Positions 8,050 through 16,242 of a stretch of 48,362 nt of DNA are shown here, piece by piece. The notes under the pieces were generated by a model. That model searched no databases. It was not told where the DNA came from and worked only from the letters and a program-made list of their open reading frames with translations. The DNA is taken from the NCBI GenBank assembly GCA_964449455.1, contig CAYUYV010000017.1, forward strand, positions 1 through 48,362. Direction: 5' to 3'. This stretch comes from CAYUYV01 sp964449455 (GTDB lineage: Bacteria; Pseudomonadota; Alphaproteobacteria; JAJFIK01). The translations under genes and the position numbers were made by a program. Numbering within the stretch: the stretch's first letter is position 1; every line of letters starts with the position of its first letter.

Positions 8050-8667
8050 TCAGGCGGCCCCGCCAGAAGCGCGTTGAAAGGACTGACGGATCTTCTGGGT
8101 CATGGTCTCATCAAAGCCGTCAGCCATGACCCGGATCATGTCGAAATAGATGGCCTCGACCTCGTCCGCATCCGCCTTTTCCCGGATGGTCCGGGTGACC
8201 GTCACACTGGCGCGTGCGCTCGCGGCCCGGCCCGCAACACCGACATAGTCAAGCTGCACGGCGAGGGTCCCGGTCAGCCGGCGGTCAATCTCATTACGGA
8301 ATAGTCCGAAGAGCCCCCCGGAGACAGGCACAGGCTCCAAAACGACACTGGCATCGAGAATGGTCAGCTTGACGGCGCCGCCGGTTCCCGACAAGGCGAT
8401 CCGGTCGCGGACCCAGGCATTCGCGATCTGCGCCGGCACGACACCATATTCATGCTCCACATTGGGCCGCTGGAGGGGCGCGCGATAGTCATCGGCCACG
8501 GTCACGGGTCGCTCCGCCTCAAGACGGACAATCGGGCCATTGGCGAAGCCCAACAGGGGCGGCTCGGCGCGGTCCCGGCTCGCGCACGCGCTCAAAGCGA
8601 GGCATAGAATGATTAAATACACCGGCCAGGCGGCCGGGGTGCCGTCAGTTGGCATGGTCCGCTTCAC
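8050..8667 (-). CDS. Putative outer-membrane lipoprotein, unknown function
   Basis: A 205-residue protein with a hydrophobic N-terminus ending in the lipobox LSAC (Cys at residue 28), so a predicted lipoprotein. The mature part has an alternating beta/alpha look, with LEAERPVTVADDY near the start and a C-terminal helix EVEAIYFDMIRVMADGFDET. I do not recognise a named family. GTG at 8667 is favoured by GGGGG about 5 bases upstream; ATG at 8655 is also possible. It begins 29 bases after hslO on the same strand, so it is probably the last gene of argD-argF-hslO-lipoprotein. Confidence 0.75.
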   Translation of the reverse strand: MKRTMPTDGTPAAWPVYLIILCLALSACASRDRAEPPLLGFANGPIVRLEAERPVTVADDYRAPLQRPNVEHEYGVVPAQIANAWVRDRIALSGTGGAVKLTILDASVVLEPVPVSGGLFGLFRNEIDRRLTGTLAVQLDYVGVAGRAASARASVTVTRTIREKADADEVEAIYFDMIRVMADGFDETMTQKIRQSFQRASGGAA

Positions 8668-8696
8668 AGCATCCCCCTATGTGAGCCGCCCGCTCG

Positions 8697-9734
8697 TCAA
8701 GACACGGAAGGCGTATTGCCGATCAGTGCCAGCGTCTCCGGATCGAACACGAAATCCTTGTTGCAGAATTCGCAGCGCACCGTGATGCGCCCGTCCTCCA
8801 CCAGATCGGCCCGATCCTCGCCGGTCCGGGTCAGGACATCGCGAATATGGGCCTCGGTGCAACGGCAGTCCACGGACAGGGGCTGGGGATCAAACACCCT
8901 TACGCCGTCCTCATGGAACAGCCGGAAAAGCAGGCGATCAGCCGAGAGCAGTGGATCGACAAGCTCCTGGTCAGCGGCCGTGGAGAGCAGCGTTGTCACC
9001 CGCGACCAAGCCTCTTCCACATCCTCACCGCCATCCGTGAGTTGCACCTTGCCCGCCTCCCTTTCGGCCTTGAGGCGCGCCCTGTTTTCCTCATCATCCG
9101 TCAGCCCCCCTGAGGCGGCGAGGTGCTGAATCAGAATGCCGCCGGCCCGCCAGGGCGTGTCGGCCGTCGCGCCACCTGGCACGCCGGTCCCTGCATGGCC
9201 GACAAAGAGGCGCAGCCGCGTCGCAATCTGCTCCGACTGCTGAAAATATTCATGGGCGCAGGCGGCCACACCATCCGGGCTCAACGCAACAATACCTTGG
9301 GAGCGCTGCATGCCCGGCCCCGGATCGATAGTGAGGGCGAAATGGCCCTGGCCCAGCACATTGGCCTTATCGGCTCGGCCTTCAGCTTCCAGGGCGGACC
9401 ATTCTTCCCGATTGAGCTGGGCATAGCCTCGCAAGGAGCCAGGGGCATTGAAGGACGCCACCATGAAACCGACCGGCCCGTCCGACTGGGTTTGAACCGT
9501 CAGTGTTCCGTCAAATTTGAGTGAACTCCCCAGGAGCGCCGCCGTCACAAGGGCCTCGCCGAGAACCTCCGAAACCGGGGCCGGATAGGCATGACGGCTG
9601 AGGATGTGGTTCACCAGATGTCCGAGCCGGACCGACCGGCCACGCACACCTGTCTTTTCCACCTGGAAGGGCAGCACCACATCGTCGACGGGACGGCGCT
9701 CAAAACCATTGGGCTTTGGTGGCTCAATCGTCAT
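8697..9734 (-). CDS. hslO: Hsp33 redox-regulated chaperone
   Basis: A 345-residue cytoplasmic holdase chaperone that is switched on by oxidative unfolding. The four zinc-binding redox cysteines are present as Cys-X-Cys (Cys290, Cys292) and Cys-X2-Cys (Cys321, Cys324). The N-terminal domain contains the usual LGEALVTAALLGSSLKFDG stretch. The ATG start has GAGGAGG about 7 bases upstream. It lies 33 bases after argF, a gene order seen in many Alphaproteobacteria, so its expression is probably tied to the argDF transcript. Confidence 0.94.
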   Translation of the reverse strand: MTIEPPKPNGFERRPVDDVVLPFQVEKTGVRGRSVRLGHLVNHILSRHAYPAPVSEVLGEALVTAALLGSSLKFDGTLTVQTQSDGPVGFMVASFNAPGSLRGYAQLNREEWSALEAEGRADKANVLGQGHFALTIDPGPGMQRSQGIVALSPDGVAACAHEYFQQSEQIATRLRLFVGHAGTGVPGGATADTPWRAGGILIQHLAASGGLTDDEENRARLKAEREAGKVQLTDGGEDVEEAWSRVTTLLSTAADQELVDPLLSADRLLFRLFHEDGVRVFDPQPLSVDCRCTEAHIRDVLTRTGEDRADLVEDGRITVRCEFCNKDFVFDPETLALIGNTPSVS

Positions 9735-9767
9735 GCTGCGTCCTCCTCACAAGTCGTCCGTCCGGCA

Positions 9768-10748
9768 TCAGATCGCGCCGAGGCACCAGGCCAGAATGCC
9801 CTTTTGCGCATGGAGCCGGTTTTCCGCCTCATCCCAAACCACCGAACGCGGACCATCAATCACATCGGCCGTCACTTCCTCGCCCCGGTGCGCGGGCAGG
9901 CAGTGCAGGAACACCGCATCCGGCTGGGCCCGGGCCATCAGCGCGCCATCTACACGATAGGGCGACAGACGTTCGAAGCGGGCCTCGGCATCTTCATCGC
10001 CCAGGGACACCCACGTGTCCGTCACCACACCATCCGCACCCGTCACGGCTTCCACCGGGTCTTCCATCAATGTGACTCGCGCCCCTTCGGTGCCGATCCA
10101 TTCGCGCAAGGCGTGGGAGGGACCGTACCCATCGGGCGCCGCGAGACGGAGGGTGAAATCGAACCGTGCCGCCGCATGGACCCAGGACGCCGCGACATTG
10201 TTGGCATCCCCCACCCAGGCGATGGTGCGGCCCATGATGGAGCCCTTGTGCTCCTCAAAGGTCATGATATCGGCCAGGATCTGGCAGGGATGACTGCTTT
10301 TCGTCAGCCCATTGATCACGGGCACCTGGGCATGGGCGGCCAGCTCCCGCAGCAGGTCATGGCTCAGAACACGGATCATGATGCCGTCCACGTAACGGGA
10401 CAGCACGCGGGCCGTGTCCGCAACGCTTTCCCCGCGGCCAAGCTGCAGCTCGCTGCCGGTCAGATACAGGGTTTCGCCGCCCATCTGACGCATGCCCACA
10501 TCGAAAGACACGCGCGTCCGGGTCGAGACCTGCTCAAAGATCAGGGCCAGCACATGACCCGGCAACAGGGGATCGGTGTCGAGCGCGCCGCGGGTCCGGC
10601 CCTGCCGGCGCTGCTTCAGCTCTTTCGCGCAATCCACAATGCGGCGCAAAGCGGCGGCCGGCACATCGGTCAAATCGAGGAAATGGCGCACGGGACCGGT
10701 CTGGCTTGTCGGTGCAACCGGGTCTGGGCCACTGTCGGACGAGGTCAT
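9768..10748 (-). CDS. argF: Ornithine carbamoyltransferase
   Basis: Joins ornithine and carbamoyl phosphate to give citrulline in arginine synthesis. The 326-residue protein shows the carbamoyl-phosphate motif STRTR (residues 75-79), HPCQ in the linker, and the ornithine-site motif HCLPA (Cys about 283). ATG at 10748 is chosen because GAAGGAG (10764-10758) lies 9 bases upstream; that Shine-Dalgarno sequence overlaps the argD stop codon, indicating translational coupling. An in-frame TTG at 10766 would add 6 residues. It is cotranscribed with argD and hslO. Confidence 0.95.
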   Translation of the reverse strand: MTSSDSGPDPVAPTSQTGPVRHFLDLTDVPAAALRRIVDCAKELKQRRQGRTRGALDTDPLLPGHVLALIFEQVSTRTRVSFDVGMRQMGGETLYLTGSELQLGRGESVADTARVLSRYVDGIMIRVLSHDLLRELAAHAQVPVINGLTKSSHPCQILADIMTFEEHKGSIMGRTIAWVGDANNVAASWVHAAARFDFTLRLAAPDGYGPSHALREWIGTEGARVTLMEDPVEAVTGADGVVTDTWVSLGDEDAEARFERLSPYRVDGALMARAQPDAVFLHCLPAHRGEEVTADVIDGPRSVVWDEAENRLHAQKGILAWCLGAI

Positions 10749-10762
10749 GGGGCGGATCTCCT

Positions 10763-11941
10763 TCAACGCTGCTCGGACAGGGTCCGGAAGGCGGCGGCGA
10801 TCCGGTCGAGGGCGTGCCCGACATGCTCCTCATTGATAATGAGAGGCGGCAGCAGTCGGACAACATTATGGCCGGCTCCGACACTGAGCAGTTTTTCGGC
10901 CCGGAAGGCATCCACCATGGCGCTGTTGGGACAGACCGCCTCAATGCCGAGCATCAGGCCCCGCCCCCGGACACCTTTGGCCACCTGGGGGAACTGGGCG
11001 CACAGGCCCTCAAGCCCGTCCTGCAAGGCCTGGGAGCGGGCCGACACGCCCTCCAGAAAACCAGGCGCCAACAGAACATCAAGCACGGCGCCGGCGGCGG
11101 CCATGGCCAGGGGATTGCCGCCGAAGGTTGAGCCATGGCTGCCCGCCGTCAATGCGGCCCCGGCTTTCTCCGTCGCCAGACAGGCGCCAATGGGGATGCC
11201 ATTGCCAAGGCCTTTTGCCGTACACAGAATATCGGGGGCAACTCCGGCATGTTCATGGGCGAACAGGCGGCCCGTGCGGCCGTTGCCGCATTGAACCTCG
11301 TCAAGGATCAACAGAATGCCGTTGTCATCGCATAAGGACCGGAGTCCCTGGAGACAAACATCGGGGATGGGACGGATCCCGCCTTCTCCCTGGATCGGCT
11401 CCACAAGGATGGCCGCGGTTTCAGGACCGATCGCTGCCTTCAGGGCTTCATGGTCGCCAAAGGGCACCTGATCGAACCCATCGACCGGCGGCCCGAAGCC
11501 GTCCAGATGCTTGGCCTGGCCGCCGGCGGCAATGGTCGCCAGTGTGCGGCCATGGAAGGCGCCCTCAATGGTGATGACCCGCCAGCGTTCCGGCTGGCCC
11601 GCCATATGATGGGTGCGCCGGGCCATTTTCAGGGCGCATTCCACCGCTTCGGCGCCGGAATTGGCAAAAAAGACCGTATCCGCGAACGTCACCTCGGTCA
11701 GACGGCGGGCAAGATCCTCCTGACCCGGAATATGATAGAGATTTGAGACATGCCAGAGCTGGTCCGCCTGGGCCTTCAGGGCGGCGGTGACGTGGGGATG
11801 GGCATGACCAAGGGCATTGACCCCGATGCCGCTGGCAAAATCGAGATAGATCTCCCCGTCCTTTGTGTGGAGCCAAGGGCCCTCCCCGCGCACAAAGGCG
11901 AGGGGTGTCCGGGCGTAAGTCGGCATCACCGGATCGATCAT
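10763..11941 (-). CDS. argD: Acetylornithine aminotransferase
   Basis: A PLP enzyme that converts N-acetylglutamate semialdehyde to N-acetylornithine; ArgD proteins often also serve lysine synthesis. The 392-residue class III aminotransferase has the phosphate-binding region ANSGAEAVE (93-101), the PLP Asp in LDEVQCGNGRTG (Asp214) and the Schiff-base Lys in TAKGLGNG (Lys243). ATG at 11941 follows AGGAG by 7 bases; a longer reading frame upstream (to 12037) encodes low-complexity residues and is unlikely. It is directly coupled to argF. A second class III aminotransferase, the catabolic type, lies at 17972-19303. Confidence 0.95.
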   Translation of the reverse strand: MIDPVMPTYARTPLAFVRGEGPWLHTKDGEIYLDFASGIGVNALGHAHPHVTAALKAQADQLWHVSNLYHIPGQEDLARRLTEVTFADTVFFANSGAEAVECALKMARRTHHMAGQPERWRVITIEGAFHGRTLATIAAGGQAKHLDGFGPPVDGFDQVPFGDHEALKAAIGPETAAILVEPIQGEGGIRPIPDVCLQGLRSLCDDNGILLILDEVQCGNGRTGRLFAHEHAGVAPDILCTAKGLGNGIPIGACLATEKAGAALTAGSHGSTFGGNPLAMAAAGAVLDVLLAPGFLEGVSARSQALQDGLEGLCAQFPQVAKGVRGRGLMLGIEAVCPNSAMVDAFRAEKLLSVGAGHNVVRLLPPLIINEEHVGHALDRIAAAFRTLSEQR

Positions 11942-12064
11942 GGCAGGGCTCCTCTTTTGGGCATCGCCGCCAGGGCGGGGTTCACTGGGATGACTGGCAC
12001 CTCGGCCCTGCGCAGGTCCCCTCAAATCCGCAGACATGGTGGGAGGCAGCAGGCACCGAGCCGG

Positions 12065-12928
12065 TCAGGCTTTCAATCGGTAGCCGCGGGCCAGCATGGT
12101 GTGGGCACAAATCCACAGCACCAGGATCAAGCTGAGCACCAGTGCCACGCCGATCACGGGATTGCCATCGGCCTGGCCCGTGAAGCCGTAGCGAAAGCCA
12201 TCAATGAAATAGAAAAACGGGTTATAGCGGCTGAAGTCCGCCCACATGTCCGGCAGAATACTGACGGAATAAAAGGTGCCTGAAAGAAGGGACAGCGGCG
12301 TAATCAGAAAATTCGTAATGGTCGCCAGATGATCGAATTTCTCCGCCCACACACCGGCCAGAACACCGATCAGGGACAGGATCATCGAGGCACCAAGGGC
12401 AAAGAACACGACCGCCCACAGATGGCTGATCGATAGATCCACGAAAAACGACATGGGAATGCCTGTGGCGAGGGCACAAATCACGCCGCGCGTCGCACCG
12501 CCCATGACAAAGGCAATCGTCAGTTCCGTTGCGGACAAGGGGGGCATGAGGAAGTCGACCACGCTGCCCTGGACCTTGGCGATGATCAACGAAGAGGACG
12601 TATTGGCGAAGGCATTCTGAAGAATGGACATCATGATCAGTCCAGGCGCGATGAAGGAGCCATAGGGAATGCCGTTCACATCCGGACGGTATTGGCCCAG
12701 GGCCAGGGTGAAGATGGCCAGGAACAAGATCGCAGTACCGACCGGCGCAGCCACGGTCTGGGCCGCCACCTTCAGAAAGCGCATCACCTCTTTCTTATAG
12801 AGCGTCCACAGGCCGATCCAGTTCACCGCCCCGAACTGGCGTACCCGCTGGACTGGCGCCGCGGTCGGCGTGGGCGTCGCCCGCCCCTGCGTGGAAGCCG
12901 CCTGATCCGTGACCTGTCCGTGGTTCAT
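12065..12928 (-). CDS. ABC-2 type transporter permease without an adjacent ATPase
   Basis: A 287-residue protein with a Thr/Pro/Ala-rich N-terminus and six hydrophobic segments. It carries the ABC-2 permease pattern, including LLSGTFYSVSILPDMW and the following NPFFYFIDGFRYGF, typical of the YadH/NodJ-like exporter group. ATG at 12928 has AGAGG 8 bases upstream. An export ATPase is needed for function, but none is present in the flanking genes, so the partner must be elsewhere. The substrate is unknown. It lies between argD and gcrA, which are adjacent in many relatives, so it may be a lineage-specific insertion. Confidence 0.85.
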   Translation of the reverse strand: MNHGQVTDQAASTQGRATPTPTAAPVQRVRQFGAVNWIGLWTLYKKEVMRFLKVAAQTVAAPVGTAILFLAIFTLALGQYRPDVNGIPYGSFIAPGLIMMSILQNAFANTSSSLIIAKVQGSVVDFLMPPLSATELTIAFVMGGATRGVICALATGIPMSFFVDLSISHLWAVVFFALGASMILSLIGVLAGVWAEKFDHLATITNFLITPLSLLSGTFYSVSILPDMWADFSRYNPFFYFIDGFRYGFTGQADGNPVIGVALVLSLILVLWICAHTMLARGYRLKA

Positions 12929-13306
12929 CCCGCTTGCCTCTTTCGCCGAGTCGCCGATGGGCCGGACCATCGCCCGGCCAGCGCACCATTCCACGAAACA
13001 GGGATCGCCTTCCAGTCCGCCGGCTTGGCACAGGACCGACTCAAGGGTCCTGGCTGGGCTGACACAGCACTAGATATGGGGCCACAAAAAAATGGCACAC
13101 AGCATCTTGTGTTTCGAAACGGGATTACGTACGATATCTAGCGTCGGACATGGGCAGACTACAAGATATTCGCCCTGGGTGCCACAAGCCCCTTAACAAA
13201 AAGTCTCCTCCGACATGCCCATCGGGCCGTCGTTCTCGCCAAACGGCAGCCCTCCCCCACCCCAAAGGGGCGCAAGGCCCCGCAGGCGCAAGAGAAGGTC
13301 GCAGCC
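12929..13306. other. Divergent intergenic region between the permease and gcrA
   Basis: No gene is seen. Two GANTC sequences (12948-12952 and 13038-13042), the target of the cell-cycle methylase CcrM, are present. There is a perfect palindrome GTTTCGAAAC (13111-13120), an inverted repeat CTAGATAT/ATATCTAG (13070-13077 with 13134-13141), and GCCA/TGGC around an A-run (13081-13096). These are plausible operator elements for gcrA or the permease, but none is a known binding site. Confidence 0.45.
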
Positions 13307-13750
13307 ATGGCTTGGACGGATGAACGGGTTGATTTGTTGAAGAAGCTCTGGGCGGACGGGCTGAGCGCCAGTCAGATTGCTCGCCAGCTTGGGGACGTCA
13401 CCCGGAACGCCGTGATCGGCAAGGTCCATCGCCTGGGGCTGTCTGGACGGGGATCACCGACACGCTCTGAACGGCCGCGCGCGGTTACGGTGCCGAAGCC
13501 TCAGGTGAAACCGATCCTGTTGAAGCCAGTGCCGGTGGAAAGGCCGGTTGTGCTGGAGAATGGCGAATTCGCCACCATCACGACACTGAAAGAACATATG
13601 TGCAAATGGCCGATCGGTGATCCGGCGACCCCGGGTTTCCGGTTCTGCGGTCATCCGGCAAAGCCTGGAACCCCCTATTGCGAGGCCCATGCACGGCTTG
13701 CTTACCAGCCGGTGGAACGGCGCCGGACCAAGCGGCAGGCGACGGGCTGA
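13307..13750 (+). CDS. gcrA: GcrA cell-cycle regulator
   Basis: A 147-residue DNA-binding transcription regulator. In Caulobacter, GcrA works with sigma-70 at promoters methylated by CcrM at GANTC and drives S-phase genes. The N-terminus MAWTDERVDLLKKLWADG and the helix-turn-helix TRNAVIGKVHRLGL are nearly diagnostic. The C-terminal CKWPIGDP and a Cys/His-containing end (FCGHPAKPGTPYCEAHARLAY) match the RNA-polymerase-binding half of the family. It faces phoB tail to tail and is divergent from the permease. Two GANTC sites lie upstream. Confidence 0.96.
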   Translation: MAWTDERVDLLKKLWADGLSASQIARQLGDVTRNAVIGKVHRLGLSGRGSPTRSERPRAVTVPKPQVKPILLKPVPVERPVVLENGEFATITTLKEHMCKWPIGDPATPGFRFCGHPAKPGTPYCEAHARLAYQPVERRRTKRQATG

Positions 13751-13764
13751 CGCCGGCGCGACAG

Positions 13765-13796
13765 CGATCCGGTCGTAGACCGATCAGACCGGATCG
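13765..13796. terminator. Probable bidirectional terminator between gcrA and phoB
   Basis: CGATCCGGTC (13765-13774) and GACCGGATCG (13787-13796) form a perfect 10-bp stem with a 12-base loop, placed exactly between the converging gcrA and phoB 3' ends. The right arm lies inside the end of phoB. No T-run is visible. Confidence 0.45.
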
Positions 13797-14518
13797 GACA
13801 GCGCTTGGGCCTCGGCGGATGGATCTCCTGTATAGGCATCATCCAGGGCGTAGCCCGCCGAGCGAACCGTCCTGATGGGATCGACTTCGCCCTTGTCATT
13901 GAGGGCCTTGCGCAGACGGCCGATATGAACGTCGACGGTGCGCGCCTCGACATAGACATCCGAGCCCCAAACCGCATCAAGAAGCTGCTCTCGGCTGAAC
14001 ACCCGGCCGGGATATTGGATCAGGTGGTCGAGCAGCCGGAATTCCGTCGGGCCAAGATGAACGTCCCGATTGGCGCGGCGCACCCGGTGGGCCGCCCGGT
14101 CAAGGGCAATGTCGCCAAAGGTGATGACATCCTCGGCGAGGGCGGGGCGAATGCGGCGGATCACCGCCCGTACCCGCGCCAACAGTTCCGGCATCGAGAA
14201 CGGCTTCGTGATGTAATCGTCAGCGCCCATATCAAGACCACGAATTCGGTCAGGCTCCTCCCCCCGGGCCGTGAGGAGAATGATGGGCAGATTGCGGGTC
14301 TGGGGCCGGCTGCGCAGGCGGCGGCACAGTTCGATGCCAGACACCTTCGGCAGCATCCAGTCTAAGAGACACAGATCGGGACGCTGTTCGTCGATAATAA
14401 GGAGGGCCTCGTCGCCGTCGCGGGCATAGGCCACGCGATAGCCTTCTCGCTCCAGATTGTAGATGAGGAGCGTGGAGAGCGCGTCCTCATCCTCGACCAC
14501 CAAGACCAATGGCTTCAT
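13784..14518 (-). CDS. phoB: Phosphate regulon response regulator PhoB
   Basis: A 244-residue OmpR/PhoB-type regulator activated by PhoR in phosphate limitation and binding Pho boxes. The receiver domain (1-120) has acidic residues at 10-12, the phospho-acceptor Asp53 in LLDWMLP, Thr83 and Lys105 in YITKPF. The winged-helix domain includes LGPTEFRLL, VFSREQLLDAVWG and RTVDVHIGRLRKAL, which are typical of PhoB. ATG at 14518 is preferred, with GAGG 5 bases upstream. It is the last gene of phoR-pstB-phoU-phoB, 138 bases after phoU. Confidence 0.94.
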   Translation of the reverse strand: MKPLVLVVEDEDALSTLLIYNLEREGYRVAYARDGDEALLIIDEQRPDLCLLDWMLPKVSGIELCRRLRSRPQTRNLPIILLTARGEEPDRIRGLDMGADDYITKPFSMPELLARVRAVIRRIRPALAEDVITFGDIALDRAAHRVRRANRDVHLGPTEFRLLDHLIQYPGRVFSREQLLDAVWGSDVYVEARTVDVHIGRLRKALNDKGEVDPIRTVRSAGYALDDAYTGDPSAEAQALSDPV

Positions 14519-14656
14519 GGCACCTCGCACGGCCGTGTTTCAGATCTCAGCCTCGAAGCCGCATCGGTTGTTTTTCACTATTAGCGTTCGCGCGGCAGTA
14601 TCACCCAAGCCTGAGCGCAAGGGTCCCATACCGCAAGGGGCACAGACACGGGCACT

Positions 14657-15370
14657 TCAGGTTGCAGGTTCGTCGAATGAAATACTGGTAAGACTTGTCA
14701 GGTCACCTTTGGGGCGTTCGTCACGCACATAAGTTCCCTGTACAAGGTAATACAGCGTTTCGGCAATATTGGTAGCATGATCGCCCACGCGTTCAATGTT
14801 CTTCGCAACAAAAAGCATATGCGTGCACAGGCCGATGGTCCGCGGGTCTTCCATCATATAGGTCAGCAGTTCTCGGAAGAGGCTGTTGTATAATTCGTCG
14901 ATGTCTTCATCGGCGCGCCAGACCGCCATGGCCCGCTCGGCATCCTGATCCGAGAAGGCATCAAGGACATCTTTCACCTGAAGCAGGGCCCGTCGCCCCA
15001 TGCCGGCCAGTCCCGCAGTCACCCGCAGGGGTTCATCCCGGTTGATCACCAGGGCCCGCTTGGCAATGTTCTTGGCCAGATCGCCGATCCGCTCCAGATC
15101 CGACGCGATCTTGATCGTCGACAGGGCGAAGCGCAGGTCCTGCCCCTGGAGTCGCTGGGTCGTGAGATATTGGACGGAGGCCCGCTCGATGGAGAGCTCA
15201 AGGGCATCAATCCGGGCATCGGCCTCGATCACCGACTGGGCAAGGGCGCTGTCCCGTCGCACGATGCTCTCGATAGCCTCGCCGACCTGGCCTTCGCACA
15301 ATCCACCCATCTGCTGGACCAGTCGGGCCAGGGGCTCCTGATCTTTCTGAAAGCGCCTTTCACTGTTCAC
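14657..15370 (-). CDS. phoU: Phosphate signalling protein PhoU
   Basis: A 237-residue helical protein that links the Pst phosphate transporter to the PhoR kinase and keeps PhoR quiet when phosphate is plentiful. It contains two PhoU repeats, each with a metal-binding acidic motif: IKIASDLERIGDLAKNIA in the first and VAKNIERVGDHATNIAE in the second. GTG at 15370 has GGAGG 5 bases upstream. It follows pstB by 56 bases. Confidence 0.95.
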   Translation of the reverse strand: MNSERRFQKDQEPLARLVQQMGGLCEGQVGEAIESIVRRDSALAQSVIEADARIDALELSIERASVQYLTTQRLQGQDLRFALSTIKIASDLERIGDLAKNIAKRALVINRDEPLRVTAGLAGMGRRALLQVKDVLDAFSDQDAERAMAVWRADEDIDELYNSLFRELLTYMMEDPRTIGLCTHMLFVAKNIERVGDHATNIAETLYYLVQGTYVRDERPKGDLTSLTSISFDEPAT

Positions 15371-15426
15371 GATCGCCTCCCTTGGCGCCCGATTGCCGGG
15401 GGCCAGTCGTCAGCGTGCGGCCTGGT

Positions 15427-16242
15427 TCAGCCAAACCGGCCCTCGATATAGTCGCGCGTGCGCGGATCCTTCGGGTTCGTGAAAATATCAGCCGTGTCGC
15501 CAACCTCGGCCAGAATGCCGAGATGGAAATAGGCCGTTCGCTGAGAAACACGCGCCGCCTGCTGCATCGAATGGGTCACGATCACGATGCAGAACTTCTC
15601 TTGCAACACACCGATCAGTTCCTCGATCCGGGCCGTCGCGATGGGATCAAGGGCGGATGCGGGCTCGTCCATCAAGATGACTTCCGGATTGATGGCGATG
15701 CAACGGGCAATGACGAGCCGCTGCTGCTGCCCTCCTGAAAGCCCCGTGCCGGATTCGCCCAGCCGGTCCTTGACCTCGTCCCAAAGCCCGACCCGTTTCA
15801 AACTGCGCTCAACAATGTGTTCAAGCTCATGGCGATCCGCCGCAAGCCCGTGGATGCGAACCCCATAGGCCACATTCTCGAACACGGATTTGGGGAATGG
15901 ATTGGGCTTTTGGAACACCATGCCGACACGCGCGCGCACGAGAACCGGATCAATAACGCGCTCATTATAAATGTCCGTTCCGTCGAGCAGAATCTGACCC
16001 GTGACCCGCGCGCTCGGAATGGTGTCGTTCATTCGGTTCAAGCTGCGCAGGAAGGTGGATTTACCGCACCCGGACGGACCGATCAGCGCCGTGACGTGCC
16101 GATCCGGAATATCGAGGGTGATGTCGTGGAGCGCGCGCTTGGCGCCGTAATAGACGTCGACACCGCTGGCGGTCATCTTGGCGTCGGCATTGCCTTGAAC
16201 CCGTCCGGTCGGTGCCAGCATCTGGGGGGCATGGCTGCTCAT
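15427..16242 (-). CDS. pstB: Phosphate ABC transporter ATPase PstB
   Basis: The ATP-hydrolysing subunit of the high-affinity phosphate importer. The 271-residue protein shows Walker A GPSGCGKST (55-63), signature LSGGQ (168-172), Walker B VILMDEP (188-194) and the PstB-specific MVFQKPNPFPKSVFENVAYG. The final DYIEGRFG is typical of PstB. It overlaps phoR by 4 bases. The usual partners pstS, pstC and pstA are not beside it, so the membrane subunits must be encoded elsewhere. Confidence 0.96.
   Translation of the reverse strand: MSSHAPQMLAPTGRVQGNADAKMTASGVDVYYGAKRALHDITLDIPDRHVTALIGPSGCGKSTFLRSLNRMNDTIPSARVTGQILLDGTDIYNERVIDPVLVRARVGMVFQKPNPFPKSVFENVAYGVRIHGLAADRHELEHIVERSLKRVGLWDEVKDRLGESGTGLSGGQQQRLVIARCIAINPEVILMDEPASALDPIATARIEELIGVLQEKFCIVIVTHSMQQAARVSQRTAYFHLGILAEVGDTADIFTNPKDPRTRDYIEGRFG

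Noticed and set aside
9591..11294. A 567-codon open frame on the plus strand
   Set aside because: It is antisense to argF, argD and hslO, which have full family motifs. Its protein is rich in His, Arg and Gly without any domain, as expected for a shadow frame in GC-rich DNA.
12065..12928. Polysaccharide-export (NodJ/KpsM) function for the ABC-2 permease
   Set aside because: No glycan-synthesis or ATPase genes nearby, so the substrate cannot be assigned.
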